64,000 nt of DNA from Mesorhizobium sp. AR02 (GCF_024746835.1 NZ_CP080531.1:2480001-2544000); one strand, 5' to 3'; counted from the first letter of the stretch, positions 7,581-16,957 are shown. A program made the numbers and translations. The notes: generated from the letters alone by a model not told the origin.

Positions 7581-9176
7581 TTAATGCCCGCCGCCACCAC
7601 CGCCACCGGGCGCGGCCGGCTTGTTGATGAGCATGGTGAACAGGCCAAGTGTCGCGAACAGCACCGTCAGCATGTAGAACACATCCATGAAGGACAGCAG
7701 CGCCGCCTGCTGCTGGACCATGCCCGACAGCTTGGAGATCGCCGCACTGGTGGCATCGAGACCCGTGACCTGCTCGAAATTGAGCGTCATGTTCTGCAGC
7801 TTGGTCTGCGCGGCAACACTGCCCCACTGCACATGCTCGGCGAGCCTTGCATAGTGGAAGGCATTGCGGTCGATCAGCACGGTGTTGATGAGGGCAAGGC
7901 CGACGGCACCGCCGAGGTTGCGGGTGAGGTTGAACAGGCCGGACGCGTTCTTCAACCGGTCGGGCGGCAAGGTGCCGAGCGCGATGTTGTTGATCGGCAC
8001 CATGCACAGCATCATCGAACAGCCGCGCAGGATCTGCGGGATCAGCAGCTCATAGAAATCCCAGTCGGCGGTCAGATGCGTCATCCACCACGTACCGGTG
8101 GCGAAGCCGAAGAAGCCGATCATCATCATCAGCCGCAAATCCATCTTGCTCGACAGGATGCCGGAGATCGGCGCGGTGACGAACATCGCCAGGCCGCTGA
8201 CGAACAGCGCCTCGCCGATCATCATCGAATCGTAGCCGCGGATACGGCCGAGGAAGACCGGATAGAGATAGGTCAGGCCGTAGAGGCCGATGCCGATGAC
8301 GAAGGAAAACAGCGAGCCGAAGGCGAAGTTGATGTTGCTGAAGGCCCGGAGGTCGACGATCGGCTCCTCGGCGGTGAAGACACGCCAGAAGAAGATCACC
8401 GCGCCGACGGTCATGACGATGGCGCAAATGAACACCCCCTGGTCCTGCAGCCAATCATTGTTCGGGCCTTCCTCGAGCACATATTCCATGCAGCCGAGGA
8501 AGGCCGCCATGCCGGCGAGGCCCCACCAGTCGAACTTGTTGAACAGCTTGAGATTGGGCTTGTCGAAATCGATCAGCGACCAGGCCGCTGTCGCCACCAG
8601 GATGCCGGGCACGACATTGACCAGGAACAGCCAGTGCCATGAAAAGGCGTGACTGATATAGCCGCCGACGGTCGGGCCGATGGTCGGCGCCAGCGTCGCC
8701 ACCAGGCCGATCATCGGCGAGACGATGGCGCGCTTCGAGGGTGGGAAGATGGTGAAGGCCGCGGCAAAGACGCTCGGGATCATGCCGCCGCCGATAAACC
8801 CTTGCACGGCGCGGTAGACGATCATCTGGTCGATGTTGGTGGCGGTCGCGGCCAGGGCGCTGGCCGCGGTGAAGCCGGCAGCGGCGATGGTGAACAGCAC
8901 GCGCGTCGACAGCATGCGGCTGAGGAAGCCCGACAGCGGGATCATAACCACTTCGGCGATCAGATAGGCCGTCTGCACCCACGGAATTTCATCGGAGCTG
9001 GCGCTCAGGCCCGCCTGGATCTCGGACAGCGAAGCCGAGACGATCTGGATGTCCAGGATCGCCATGAACATGCCGAACACCATCGCCAGGAAGGCAATGA
9101 CGCGGCGTGTGGAAATGGTGTCAGGAACCGCCGGCCGTGCCGGCGGCGCTCCTGCGGTGATGGTTGCGGTTGCCAT
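7581..9176 (-). CDS. DHA2 family multidrug efflux MFS transporter (EmrB/QacA type)
   Basis: A 531-residue inner-membrane proton antiporter of the 14-helix DHA2 family. The motif-A/C style segments SGFLSRMLSTRVLF and IGLVATLAPTIGPTVGGYI are visible, and the N-terminal helix carries the DIQIVSASL acidic motif. The C-terminus ends in a run of glycines (GGGGGGGH). It lies 73 nt downstream of its membrane-fusion partner (9250-10437) and would form a tripartite pump with a TolC-like outer membrane channel encoded elsewhere. Confidence 0.92.
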   Translation of the reverse strand: MATATITAGAPPARPAVPDTISTRRVIAFLAMVFGMFMAILDIQIVSASLSEIQAGLSASSDEIPWVQTAYLIAEVVMIPLSGFLSRMLSTRVLFTIAAAGFTAASALAATATNIDQMIVYRAVQGFIGGGMIPSVFAAAFTIFPPSKRAIVSPMIGLVATLAPTIGPTVGGYISHAFSWHWLFLVNVVPGILVATAAWSLIDFDKPNLKLFNKFDWWGLAGMAAFLGCMEYVLEEGPNNDWLQDQGVFICAIVMTVGAVIFFWRVFTAEEPIVDLRAFSNINFAFGSLFSFVIGIGLYGLTYLYPVFLGRIRGYDSMMIGEALFVSGLAMFVTAPISGILSSKMDLRLMMMIGFFGFATGTWWMTHLTADWDFYELLIPQILRGCSMMLCMVPINNIALGTLPPDRLKNASGLFNLTRNLGGAVGLALINTVLIDRNAFHYARLAEHVQWGSVAAQTKLQNMTLNFEQVTGLDATSAAISKLSGMVQQQAALLSFMDVFYMLTVLFATLGLFTMLINKPAAPGGGGGGGH

Positions 9177-9249
9177 TACATGGGCCTCCTTGAGGCCGGC
9201 CGGGCGGCTCAGTGCTCAATCAGCCACCGAGCCGCCCTCCGAAAAGCGC

Positions 9250-10437
9250 TTAGTTGGTCGTGGCGGCAGGTGCGGTGCGACTGTCAACGTTGACGACAAC
9301 GCTGAGGCCAGCGCGCAACTTGCCGGTCTTCAGGGCATCGGCCGGGACGTCGATACGGACCGGGACGCGCTGCACCACCTTGGTGAAGTTGCCGGTGGCA
9401 TTTTCCGGCGGCAGCAGCGAGAAGACCGCTCCTGAAGCCGGAGCGAGTGACGAGACAGCTCCCTGGATGGGCTGGCCGTCGATGGCGTCGACCGAGATGT
9501 TGACCTTTTCGCCGGGAACCAGCCTGGCGAGCTGCGTCTCCTTGAAGTTGGCGACGATATAGAGCTTGTCCATCGGCACGACGACGGCGAGCTTCTGACC
9601 GGGGCTGACGAGATCGCCCTGCTCGACCGAACGGTTGCCGACGACGCCGTCATAAGGCGCCTTGAGCACGGTGAAGGACAGGTCGCGCGCGGCCTTGTCG
9701 CGGCTGAGCTGCAGGGAGGCGAGCGTGCTCGCCGACTCGGCGCGCTGCGCCTCAAACACGCCGATATTGGCCTGCGCGGCGGCGATCTGGGCATCGGCGC
9801 CGACCAGCGCGGCATTGGCCTGGTCGAGCGCGGTCTGGGCGTCGTCCAGCTGCGCCTGCGTGCCGACATGCGTCTTGACCAGTTGCGCGGCGCGCTGCTG
9901 GGCGCGGGCGGCATTGTCGGCCGCGGCCTGGTCGGCAACCTTTTGTGCCTGTGCCTGCTGCAGGGAGGCCTGCGCGGCCTTGGTCTGCGCGTCGATGCGG
10001 TCGAGCGTCTTCGACAATGTGGCGATCTGCGCCTCGGCCTGGGCAACGGCGATCTTGTAGTCGCCGTCATCGATCGTCAGCAGCGGGTCGCCAGCCTTGA
10101 CCAGCTGGTTCTCGCTGACCTTGACCTGGTCGACATAGCCGGAAATCTTGGGCGAGACGAACGCCATGTCGGCCTGGACATAGGCGTCGTCGGTCGAGAT
10201 CATGAAGCGGCCCGTGGTCCAGTAGTCATAGCCGTACCAGGCGCCGCCGCTCAGCAGGGCAAGGCCGATGATCGGCAGCAGGAACGAACGCACCGAGCGC
10301 TTCTTCTTGGCCGGAGCTTCAGCCGCCGGCACCGGTGCGATCGGCTGGACGGGAATTTCCGGTGCTTCCGTCGCCGGAGCGACCTTGGCGTTGGGGAAAG
10401 GGCGGACTTCGGCAGTGCTGGGCGCGTTCGAGGACAT
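9250..10437 (-). CDS. HlyD/EmrA family membrane fusion protein
   Basis: A 395-residue periplasmic adaptor. It has a proline/alanine-rich cytoplasmic tail, one transmembrane helix (about residues 51-70), a biotinyl-lipoyl-like half (MISTDDAYVQADMAFVSPKISGYV), a long alanine/glutamine-rich coiled coil (about residues 130-250) and the second lipoyl half (VLKAPYDGVVGNRSVEQGDLV). It links the MFS transporter downstream to an outer-membrane channel. It is transcribed from a promoter region holding two TetR-type palindromes, divergent from the tetR gene. Confidence 0.92.
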   Translation of the reverse strand: MSSNAPSTAEVRPFPNAKVAPATEAPEIPVQPIAPVPAAEAPAKKKRSVRSFLLPIIGLALLSGGAWYGYDYWTTGRFMISTDDAYVQADMAFVSPKISGYVDQVKVSENQLVKAGDPLLTIDDGDYKIAVAQAEAQIATLSKTLDRIDAQTKAAQASLQQAQAQKVADQAAADNAARAQQRAAQLVKTHVGTQAQLDDAQTALDQANAALVGADAQIAAAQANIGVFEAQRAESASTLASLQLSRDKAARDLSFTVLKAPYDGVVGNRSVEQGDLVSPGQKLAVVVPMDKLYIVANFKETQLARLVPGEKVNISVDAIDGQPIQGAVSSLAPASGAVFSLLPPENATGNFTKVVQRVPVRIDVPADALKTGKLRAGLSVVVNVDSRTAPAATTN

Positions 10438-10462
10438 GACATCTCTCTAAAGTTATAATACT

Positions 10463-10543
10463 GAACCGTTCGGTTCGATCTGGCCGTTGACATAGCGTGA
10501 AAAGAGGACCATATCAAGAGGCAATCGAACCGGTTGGTTCGAA
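10463..10543. promoter_or_regulatory. Divergent promoter with two TetR-type operators
   Basis: Two matching palindromes of the form GAACC-N4-GGTTC lie at 10463-10476 and within 10526-10543 (the latter extended to TCGAACC..GGTTCGA), with centres 65 bp apart. Between them are a minus-strand promoter for the pump (-35 TTGATA at 10513-10518, -10 TATGTC at 10489-10494, spacer 18) and a plus-strand TTGACA at 10487-10492 for the regulator. The operators flank both promoters, the layout expected for autoregulated repression by the adjacent TetR protein. Confidence 0.75.
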
Positions 10544-10564
10544 TTATTTTCGAGGTGTCACCCT

Positions 10565-11314
10565 ATGGCCGAAACCTTACCCAATGCCGAAACAGCAGCC
10601 AGTATCGACAAAGAACAGTGCGACCTGCTGGACAGCCTGCGGCGCGGACGCCCGGCGGCCGGACAGGATCCGGTCAAGCGCAGCCAGATCATCGATGGCG
10701 CCCGTCGTGTCTTCATAGAGAAGGGTTTTGAAGCCGCCTCGATGAACGACATCACGCGCGAAGCCGGCGTCTCCAAGGGCACGATCTATGTCTATTTCGC
10801 CAACAAGGAAGAGCTGTTCGAAGCGCTGATCGAGGAAGAGCGCGGCACCATCTTCAAGAACATGTACGACATGCTCGACCGCGCCGACGATCTGCGCCAG
10901 ACGCTGGTGAAGTTCGGCAAGGTGCTGTCGATGAAGATCACCTCGGCAAGGGTCATCCAGGCGCAGCGCACGGTGATCGGCGCTTCCGACAGGATTCCCG
11001 ACATGGGCGCGCGGTTTTACGAACGCGGCCCCAAACGCGGCCATGACAAGGTCATGGAATTCCTCAATGCCGCCATCGAACGCGGCATGCTCAAGATCGA
11101 CGATGTCGATCTTGCCGCCTATCAGTTCACCGAGCTGTGCCTGGCCGGCTTGTTTCGCCAGTGCATCTTCGCCTACCGCACCAAGGCTCCGAGCCAGGAA
11201 GAAATCGACCACATCGTCAGATCGGGCGTCGACATCTTCCTGAAGGCCTACGGCACCGAAAGGCTCGCCGAGGAGGAACGCCATCAGATGATTGCAATCG
11301 AGGCGAAGGGCTAA
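10565..11314 (+). CDS. TetR/AcrR family transcriptional repressor
   Basis: A 249-residue regulator. After an unusual about 35-residue N-terminal extension comes the TetR DNA-binding domain, with RSQIIDGARRVFIEKGFEAASMNDITREAGVSKGTIYVYFANKEELF in the expected order (quoted in part: helix-turn-helix at AGVSKGTIYVYF). The C-terminal ligand domain is family-typical in length. It is divergent from the EmrAB-type pump, and the intergenic region carries two matching palindromes, so it very probably represses the pump until an inducing compound binds. Confidence 0.9.
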   Translation: MAETLPNAETAASIDKEQCDLLDSLRRGRPAAGQDPVKRSQIIDGARRVFIEKGFEAASMNDITREAGVSKGTIYVYFANKEELFEALIEEERGTIFKNMYDMLDRADDLRQTLVKFGKVLSMKITSARVIQAQRTVIGASDRIPDMGARFYERGPKRGHDKVMEFLNAAIERGMLKIDDVDLAAYQFTELCLAGLFRQCIFAYRTKAPSQEEIDHIVRSGVDIFLKAYGTERLAEEERHQMIAIEAKG

Positions 11315-11401
11315 CTTTTGTTTTGCGCGATTCCCGACGGAAGTTTTAACGGGTGCTTGCGTTGACCGCGTCCTTTGGCGATTAGCGGAAAACATCAATC
11401 G

Positions 11402-11590
11402 CTTCGTCATCTTGGGGCGAAGCAAGGAGCGAAGCGACGCTGCGCAGACCCCAGGATCCATGCCGGGACTCGGAAGCGCTGCTACGGTGCAGAATTCTGT
11501 CCCCGCTGCACTCCACGGCTAAGGTCGCGGCATGGATCCTCGGGTCTCCGCGACGGAGCTTCGCTCCTGCTCCGCCCGTGGATGACGAAG
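11402..11590. repeat. Long imperfect inverted repeat between tetR and engB
   Basis: The left arm 11402-11465 and right arm 11528-11590 are complementary over about 63 nt, sharing CTTCGTCATC at the outer ends and AGGATCCATGCCG at the inner ends. A 62-nt spacer separates them. It fills most of the 381-nt gap between tetR and engB. Short reading frames inside it follow the repeat and show no protein similarity. It is probably a copy of a dispersed genomic palindromic element; transcribed from either side it would form a long hairpin. Confidence 0.8.
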
Positions 11591-11695
11591 TCGGGGAGGC
11601 TCCGGCCAATCCCGAATGCCAGTGATGGTCCGCCGAAAACGACAAGACCCTGGCCACCAACGGACCCCAATCCGTCAAATCCCTATCCCGCGCTA

Positions 11696-12355
11696 TTAGC
11701 CGCCATTGGCCGCAAGCACGATCGCGGCTTGCAACTCCTCAAGGCCTTCGCCCTTTTCCGATGACGTCGCCAGGACGAACGGAAACGCCGCCGGGCGCTT
11801 CTTGATCTTGACCAACGTTTCCTCGATCAGCCTCGGCACGCCGGCGACCTTGATCTTGTCGGTCTTGGTCAGCACGATCTGGTAGGACACCGCCGCCTTG
11901 TCGAGCAGCGACAGCACTTCGTCGTCCTTGGCCTTGATGCCGTGGCGGGCGTCGATCAGCACATAGACGCGTTTCAGCGTGACCCGGCCCTTGAGATAGT
12001 CGAAGACCAGCTTGGTCCACTCGTCGACCTTCTCCTTGGGTGCGGTGGCGTAGCCGTAGCCCGGCATGTCGACCAGCGCCATTGGCGGCAGGTCGGCGCC
12101 CTCGCCCGAAAATCCGTCCGGCACGAAGTAGTTGAGTTCCTGCGTGCGCCCCGGCGTGTTGGAAGTGCGTGCCAGCCCCTTCTGGTTGACCAGCGCGTTG
12201 ATCAGCGACGATTTGCCGACATTGGAGCGGCCAGCAAAGGCGATTTCCGGCGGCCCTTCCGGCGGCAGGAACTTCATGGCCGGCACGCCACGGATGAAAA
12301 TCCACCCGCGCGTGAAGAGATCGGTGCTGATCACGGTGCTATTCAGAGCGTTCAA
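11696..12355 (-). CDS. engB: Ribosome biogenesis GTP-binding protein EngB/YihA
   Basis: A 219-residue GTPase needed for large ribosomal subunit assembly. G motifs in order are GRSNVGKSS (P-loop), the [11 protein letters not shown] switch I region, DMPGYG (G3), TKTDK (G4) and ATSSEKGEG (G5). The start is assigned to TTG at 12355: the sequence [12 protein letters not shown] upstream of MKFLPPEG is family-typical, and a GGAGG lies at 12363-12367, 7 nt upstream. The TTG overlaps the stop of the upstream acetyltransferase remnant (TTGA). A longer frame to 12733 is the shadow of that remnant. Confidence 0.93.
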   Translation of the reverse strand: MNALNSTVISTDLFTRGWIFIRGVPAMKFLPPEGPPEIAFAGRSNVGKSSLINALVNQKGLARTSNTPGRTQELNYFVPDGFSGEGADLPPMALVDMPGYGYATAPKEKVDEWTKLVFDYLKGRVTLKRVYVLIDARHGIKAKDDEVLSLLDKAAVSYQIVLTKTDKIKVAGVPRLIEETLVKIKKRPAAFPFVLATSSEKGEGLEELQAAIVLAANGG

Positions 12356-12845
12356 GCTGCTGCCTCCAGAAGAGAGATATTGGCGCCCCTGATGGCGTCG
12401 AGGTTGCGGCCGATCTTGTCCACCGGCCAGTGCCACCATGCCAAAGCCAGCAGCCGCCTGATCGTCCTGTCGTCGAAACGCATCTTCACGATTTTGGCCG
12501 CATTGCCGGCGACGATCGCATAGGGCGGGACATCGTGCGTCACCACGGATTTGGCGGCGATGATGGCGCCATGGCCGATTTCCACACCGGGCAGGATCAC
12601 CGCCTCCACGCGATGAAACGCGCGCCTTCGGCGATGGCGCAGAACTTGCCGATGATGAGCTTGTCGCCGATGAAGGGATAGTGATGCAGCACGCATTTCT
12701 GCGCGAATTTGTCCGGCCCGTCCGGGTCGTCATAATAGGTGAAGTCGCCGATCTCGATGTTCGGCTCCGTCACCAGTGGCTTCAGGAAGCCGACGCGCGT
12801 GTGCATCGGGATCGGGTGCTTGATGCCGGGGTTGGGTCCGTCCAT
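12352..12845 (-). pseudogene. CatB/Vat-type hexapeptide acetyltransferase, internally deleted
   Basis: The N-terminal part (12845 down to about 12610: [43 protein letters not shown]) and the C-terminal part (about 12600 to 12352: [24 protein letters not shown]) match the start and end of xenobiotic acetyltransferases of about 210 residues. The parts are in different frames. The middle segment that usually carries the NGANHRM active-site histidine and the loop is missing, roughly 45-50 codons. The first part runs into a stop shortly after the joint. The gene is therefore inactive as an enzyme, but its end still overlaps the engB start by 4 nt, so its reading may matter for engB translation. 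Confidence 0.8.
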
Positions 12846-12966
12846 GTCGGTTCGTCCGGAAATTGGCAGGCAGGCGCAACCGCAACCGCAGGCGCCTGGT
12901 CAAAATAACGTGATCCGCCCTATAGCACCAATCGGCTGAGGAGCGAGTCTTCCGTGACGAACGAGC

Positions 12967-13281
12967 TCATTTGTTGCCGCGGCAGATCACGATCGGATTG
13001 GACAGCGCACTGTCGAAACCGCTGCCCTGGTAGATGGTGACGTTCGACGCTCCGGGCGGCAGCAGGAAGGTGCCTTCGACGACTTTCTGATCGCCCGCCA
13101 TGGTGTGGAGAGCCCAGCTAAAGGTGCAGAATTGCGGCGGTGCCGTGGGTTCGACGTGGCTGCAGTTCAATTGCGCGCCACCCAGCATGGCGGCACCACC
13201 GCAGCTGACCGCTTCCTTTGCAACCGCGATACCGGGGCACCCCAGGAGAGCCGCGACAGCCGCGATCTTGATCCAATTCAT
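12967..13281 (-). CDS. Small secreted protein of unknown function
   Basis: A 104-residue protein with a clear Sec signal peptide (MNWIKIAAVAALLGCPGIAVA, cleavage near residue 21) and four cysteines in the mature part (SCGG, NCSH, FCTF, ICRG), which suggests a disulfide-bonded periplasmic or secreted domain. No family was recognised. It is divergent from the marR-emrAB operon, sharing a 177-bp intergenic region with it, and could be co-regulated. Confidence 0.7.
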   Translation of the reverse strand: MNWIKIAAVAALLGCPGIAVAKEAVSCGGAAMLGGAQLNCSHVEPTAPPQFCTFSWALHTMAGDQKVVEGTFLLPPGASNVTIYQGSGFDSALSNPIVICRGNK

Positions 13282-13458
13282 TCGTCAAATCCTTGCCGGT
13301 AAAATCCCACCGCCAAGCGCCTCTTCGCTGTCGTGGCCCATGCAATTTTTTCTTTTTCGCGGCTTAGCCCGTCTTGCGCGCGCCGTCCAGCAGGATTATG
13401 TGCATGATGATAATAAGCATGCTCACGAAAAGTTGTCCCTAGCCCCTGATCTCCTTCC

Positions 13459-13923
13459 ATGTCCTCCTCGCCCAATATCAGCTTCGTGCTGCACGACGTC
13501 GCGCGCCTGCTTCGAAAGCGGTTTGAGCAGCGTTCGCGGACGTCGGGGCTAACCCGCGCCCAATGGCAGGTGCTGGCTTATCTCTGCCTGCATGAGGGCA
13601 TCCACCAGAACAGACTGGCCGACCTCATCGAGATCATGCCGATCACGCTTGCGCGGCTGCTGGACAAGATGGAGGCGCGCGGCTTCATCGAGCGCCGGCC
13701 CAACCCCACCGATCGCAGGGCCTGGCTGCTTTACCTGACCCCGCAGGCCCACCCGCTGCTCGAGATCATGCGCAGCAACGGCCAGAAAACACGAGACGAG
13801 GCCTTCACCGGCCTTTCGTCCGATGCTCAGCAGCATCTGCTGCAAACCCTAAGCTTGATCAAATCCAATCTGCTCGCGGCTTGCACCCAGCCAGCCGTCG
13901 ACCGGGAGAAAGTACATGGCTGA
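13459..13923 (+). CDS. MarR family transcriptional regulator
   Basis: A 154-residue winged-helix regulator. The DNA-binding core is seen as TRAQWQVLAYLCLHEGIHQNRLADLIEIMPITLARLLDKMEARGFIERRPNPTDRRAW (helices and the DRR wing, quoted here only by its ends TRAQWQVL and NPTDRRAW). Such proteins repress efflux operons and release DNA on binding phenolic or other ligands. It overlaps the start of the adaptor gene by 8 nt and is thus the first gene of a marR-emrA-emrB operon. A candidate imperfect dyad with GTGCATG and CATGCTCAC lies at about 13400-13428. Confidence 0.9.
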   Translation: MSSSPNISFVLHDVARLLRKRFEQRSRTSGLTRAQWQVLAYLCLHEGIHQNRLADLIEIMPITLARLLDKMEARGFIERRPNPTDRRAWLLYLTPQAHPLLEIMRSNGQKTRDEAFTGLSSDAQQHLLQTLSLIKSNLLAACTQPAVDREKVHG

Positions 13924-15217
13924 ATCAACATCCCCCAAGAAACCTGCCGAAGACGACCCTTCCACGGGTCGCACCGGCGACCAGATCATCCGGCTGGACA
14001 GCGAACGCGAACAGCGGCGCGCCAATGTCGTCATCGACAATGACGAACTGGAAGCGCCAGTTGCCCGGGAGCCGGCGGCACTTGAGGCTCCTACCAAGGA
14101 GCCGCAGCCACAGCAGGCGCCTGCCGCCGTTGCCCCTCGGGCGTCGGCTCCTGTCAAGCCGAAGCGCAGCCTGACGCGGCCGGTCCTATTTGCCCTGCTT
14201 CCCGTCGCGCTGGTCGTCGGCGGCTATTACTATGTGACCGGCGGCCAGGTGATGACGACCGACAATGCCTACATCCAGGCACAGTCGCTCGGCGTGTCCA
14301 CCGACGTCTCCGGCACCGTGCAGGAGATCGACGTCCACGAGAACCAGGCGGTGAAGAAGGGCGACGTGCTCTTCCGCCTGCGGCCGGCCTCCTTCGAAAC
14401 CGCTCTTGCCGCCGCCCAGGCCCAGCTCGGGACCGTGCGCAACCAGGTGCTGACCTTGCAGGCGAGCTACCAGCAATCGCTGGCGCAGATCGAACAGGCG
14501 CAGGCCGACATTCCCTATTATGAGGCCGCCTTTCAGCGGCAGCAGGACCTGCTCAAGACCTCCACCGCCTCCAAGGCGTCTTTCGACAGCGCCCAGCACG
14601 ACCTCGTCGCCGCGCGCCAGAAAGTGGCGGTCGCCAAGGCGCAGGCGCAGGCCACGCTTGCCCAGCTGGGCGGCGACGCCGACCAGCCCGTGGAGAAGAA
14701 CCCGTTCTACCTGCAGGCCCAGTCGGGCGTCGACGATGCGCAACGCAACCTCGGCGATTCCGTGGTCAAGGCGCCGTTCGACGGCGTCGTCACCAATGTC
14801 GACGCGCTTCAGGTCGGCAAGTACCTGCCGGCTTCGCAGCCGGCCTTCAGCCTGGTTTCGTCGACCGATCTGTGGATCGAGGCGGAGCCGAAGGAAACCG
14901 AGCTGACCTATGTGCGGCCAGGACAGACGGCGACGATCAGCGTCGACACCTATCCGGGCGCCGTCTGGCACGGCACGGTGGCCAGTATCAGCCCCGCCTC
15001 GTCGTCGAGCTTTTCGCTGCTGCCGGCGCAGAACACGACCGGCAACTGGGTCAAGGTCGTGCAGCGCATCCCGATGCGCGTGACGGTCGACGATCCCCAG
15101 GGCAAGCCGCCACTGCGCGGCGGAATGAGCGTCGTGGTCGGCATCGACACCGGCCATGCGCGCGGTCTGCCGGACTTCATCACCAACCTCATCAATCTGT
15201 TCGGACAAAAGTCATGA
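13916..15217 (+). CDS. HlyD/EmrA family membrane fusion protein
   Basis: A 433-residue adaptor with a charged, proline-rich cytoplasmic N-terminus, one transmembrane segment (about residues 83-103), the TDNAYIQAQSLGVSTDVSGTV half-lipoyl segment, a coiled-coil hairpin (about residues 160-260) and a second half-lipoyl segment (VVKAPFDGVVTNVDALQVG). It is only distantly similar to the adaptor at 9250-10437 and so belongs to a separate lineage. It overlaps marR upstream (8 nt) and the MFS gene downstream (ATGA). Confidence 0.92.
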   Translation: MAESTSPKKPAEDDPSTGRTGDQIIRLDSEREQRRANVVIDNDELEAPVAREPAALEAPTKEPQPQQAPAAVAPRASAPVKPKRSLTRPVLFALLPVALVVGGYYYVTGGQVMTTDNAYIQAQSLGVSTDVSGTVQEIDVHENQAVKKGDVLFRLRPASFETALAAAQAQLGTVRNQVLTLQASYQQSLAQIEQAQADIPYYEAAFQRQQDLLKTSTASKASFDSAQHDLVAARQKVAVAKAQAQATLAQLGGDADQPVEKNPFYLQAQSGVDDAQRNLGDSVVKAPFDGVVTNVDALQVGKYLPASQPAFSLVSSTDLWIEAEPKETELTYVRPGQTATISVDTYPGAVWHGTVASISPASSSSFSLLPAQNTTGNWVKVVQRIPMRVTVDDPQGKPPLRGGMSVVVGIDTGHARGLPDFITNLINLFGQKS

Positions 15218-16761
15218 CCAGCGCGACCGCGGCAGGTGCCACGCCGGTGGTCGCCAATCGCGGCGCCATCACCGCTTGCGTGATCCTGGCCGTCATCATG
15301 CAGGCGCTGGACACGACCATCGCCAATGTGGCGCTGCCCTACATCCAGGGCAGCGTGTCGGCCAGTGCCGATCAGATCAACTGGGTGCTGACCTCCTACA
15401 TCGTCGCTGCGGCGGTGATGACACCGCCTTCGGGTTATCTCGCCAACAGGTTCGGCCGCAAGCGCATCCTGTTGACCTCGATCACCGGCTTCGTGGTCGC
15501 CTCGGTGCTCTGCGGCTTTGCGCAGTCGCTGCCGCAGATCGTCGGCTTCCGCCTGCTGCAGGGCCTGTTCGGCGCGGCGCTGGTGCCGCTGTCGCAGAGT
15601 ATCCTGCTCGACATCTACAGCGTCGAAGAGCGCGGCTCGGCGATGGCGCTGTTCGGCGTTTCGGTGATGGTCGGGCCGGTGCTGGGACCGGTGATCGGCG
15701 GCTGGCTGACCGAAAACGTCAGCTGGCGCTGGGTGTTCTACATCAACGTGCCGATCGGCGCACTGGCTTTCGCTGGCGTGTCCCTGTTCGTCCTGGAAAC
15801 CAAGCTGGACATCAAGGCAAGGCTGGACTGGCTGGGTTTCGGCATGCTCAGCGTCACCATCGCGGCCCTGCAGATGTTTCTCGACCGCGGCGAGCAGCTC
15901 AACTGGTTCTCCTCCTCCGAGATCATCGTCGAGGCGCTGATCTGCGCGTCGGCGTTCTACATCTTCCTCGTCCACACCTTCACCGCCAAAAACACCTTCG
16001 TGAATCCGCGGCTGTTCCTCGACCGGAATTTCGCCGTCGGCATGATCTTCATCTTCATCATCGGCATCACCTATCTCGCCTCGCTGGCGCTGATGACGCC
16101 CTATCTGCAGACGCTGATGGGCTATCCGGTGGTAACGGCCGGTATCGTCATGGGCCCACGCGGCCTTGGCACGATGGCGTGCATGTTCCTGGTCGGCAAG
16201 CTGATCGGCAAGGTGGATACACGATGGCTGCTGCTGATCGGCCTGCTGATCACCGCTTGGGCGATGTATGACATGACCGGCTGGACCCCTGACGTCTCGC
16301 AATGGACGATCATCAGCACCGGCTTCGTGCAGGGCGCGGGGCTCGGCTTCCTGTTCGTGCCGCTGACCACCATCACCTTCGCCACGCTGGCGCCGGAGCG
16401 GCGTGCGGAAGGCACTGGCCTCTACAACCTGTCGCGAAACATCGGCTCCAGCGTCGGCATATCGGTCGTCACCGCGCTGCTGACGCAGAACGTGCAGATC
16501 AACCATGCCAACATCGCCACCTATGTGACGCCCTTCAACCAGGCGTTCGGCAATCCGGCGATCGCGCAAGCGATGAACCCTTATACCGCCGCCGGTCGCG
16601 CCGCACTTGATGGCGTGGTGACGCTGCAGGCGACGATCATCAGCTATATGAACGACTTCAAGCTGATGATGATCCTGTCGCTGGCCGCCATCCCGCTGGT
16701 GCTTTTGCTGCGCAAGCCAGGCACGCCGGCCAAGGTCGACCACAGCGCCGTCATGGAGTGA
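15214..16761 (+). CDS. DHA2 family multidrug efflux MFS transporter (EmrB type)
   Basis: A 515-residue, 14-helix proton antiporter. The family motif LDTTIANVALPYI is in the first helix, SGYLANRFGRKRILL is the loop 2-3 motif A, and GPVLGPVIGGWL is motif C. The ATG at 15214 overlaps the adaptor stop by 4 nt; a longer open frame upstream is only the shadow of the adaptor gene. It completes the second efflux module of the window, regulated by MarR instead of TetR. Confidence 0.93.
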   Translation: MTSATAAGATPVVANRGAITACVILAVIMQALDTTIANVALPYIQGSVSASADQINWVLTSYIVAAAVMTPPSGYLANRFGRKRILLTSITGFVVASVLCGFAQSLPQIVGFRLLQGLFGAALVPLSQSILLDIYSVEERGSAMALFGVSVMVGPVLGPVIGGWLTENVSWRWVFYINVPIGALAFAGVSLFVLETKLDIKARLDWLGFGMLSVTIAALQMFLDRGEQLNWFSSSEIIVEALICASAFYIFLVHTFTAKNTFVNPRLFLDRNFAVGMIFIFIIGITYLASLALMTPYLQTLMGYPVVTAGIVMGPRGLGTMACMFLVGKLIGKVDTRWLLLIGLLITAWAMYDMTGWTPDVSQWTIISTGFVQGAGLGFLFVPLTTITFATLAPERRAEGTGLYNLSRNIGSSVGISVVTALLTQNVQINHANIATYVTPFNQAFGNPAIAQAMNPYTAAGRAALDGVVTLQATIISYMNDFKLMMILSLAAIPLVLLLRKPGTPAKVDHSAVME

Positions 16762-16811
16762 TGTCTGTGCGGGCCGACTGATGCCGTCCGGACCCATCGC
16801 GCATATACCCT

Positions 16812-16852
16812 CAAAAGAAACCGGGGTCCTGTGAGGGACTACAGGACCCCGG
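16812..16852 (-). terminator. Intrinsic terminator of the second fasciclin gene
   Basis: CCGGGGTCCTGT (16821-16832) pairs perfectly with ACAGGACCCCGG (16841-16852) around an 8-nt loop. On the minus strand it is followed by TTTCTTTTGA, the T tract expected for a terminator of the gene at 16958-17518. On the plus strand there is no T tract, though the hairpin may still affect mRNA ends of the efflux operon. Confidence 0.8.
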
Positions 16853-16957
16853 CCTCGCCGATACGGCTTCCAAGAAACATGGCACCTCGTCATGAGGCGG
16901 GGATGGCAGGCCGAGAAAGCCCCAACGGCCTGCCAATGCCCCTTTCGCCGGAAGCCG

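Noticed and set aside
11375..11764. Open frames of 130 and 98 codons in the tetR-engB gap
   Set aside because: They lie mostly in the long inverted repeat and mirror each other on both strands, so they reflect the repeat and not genes.
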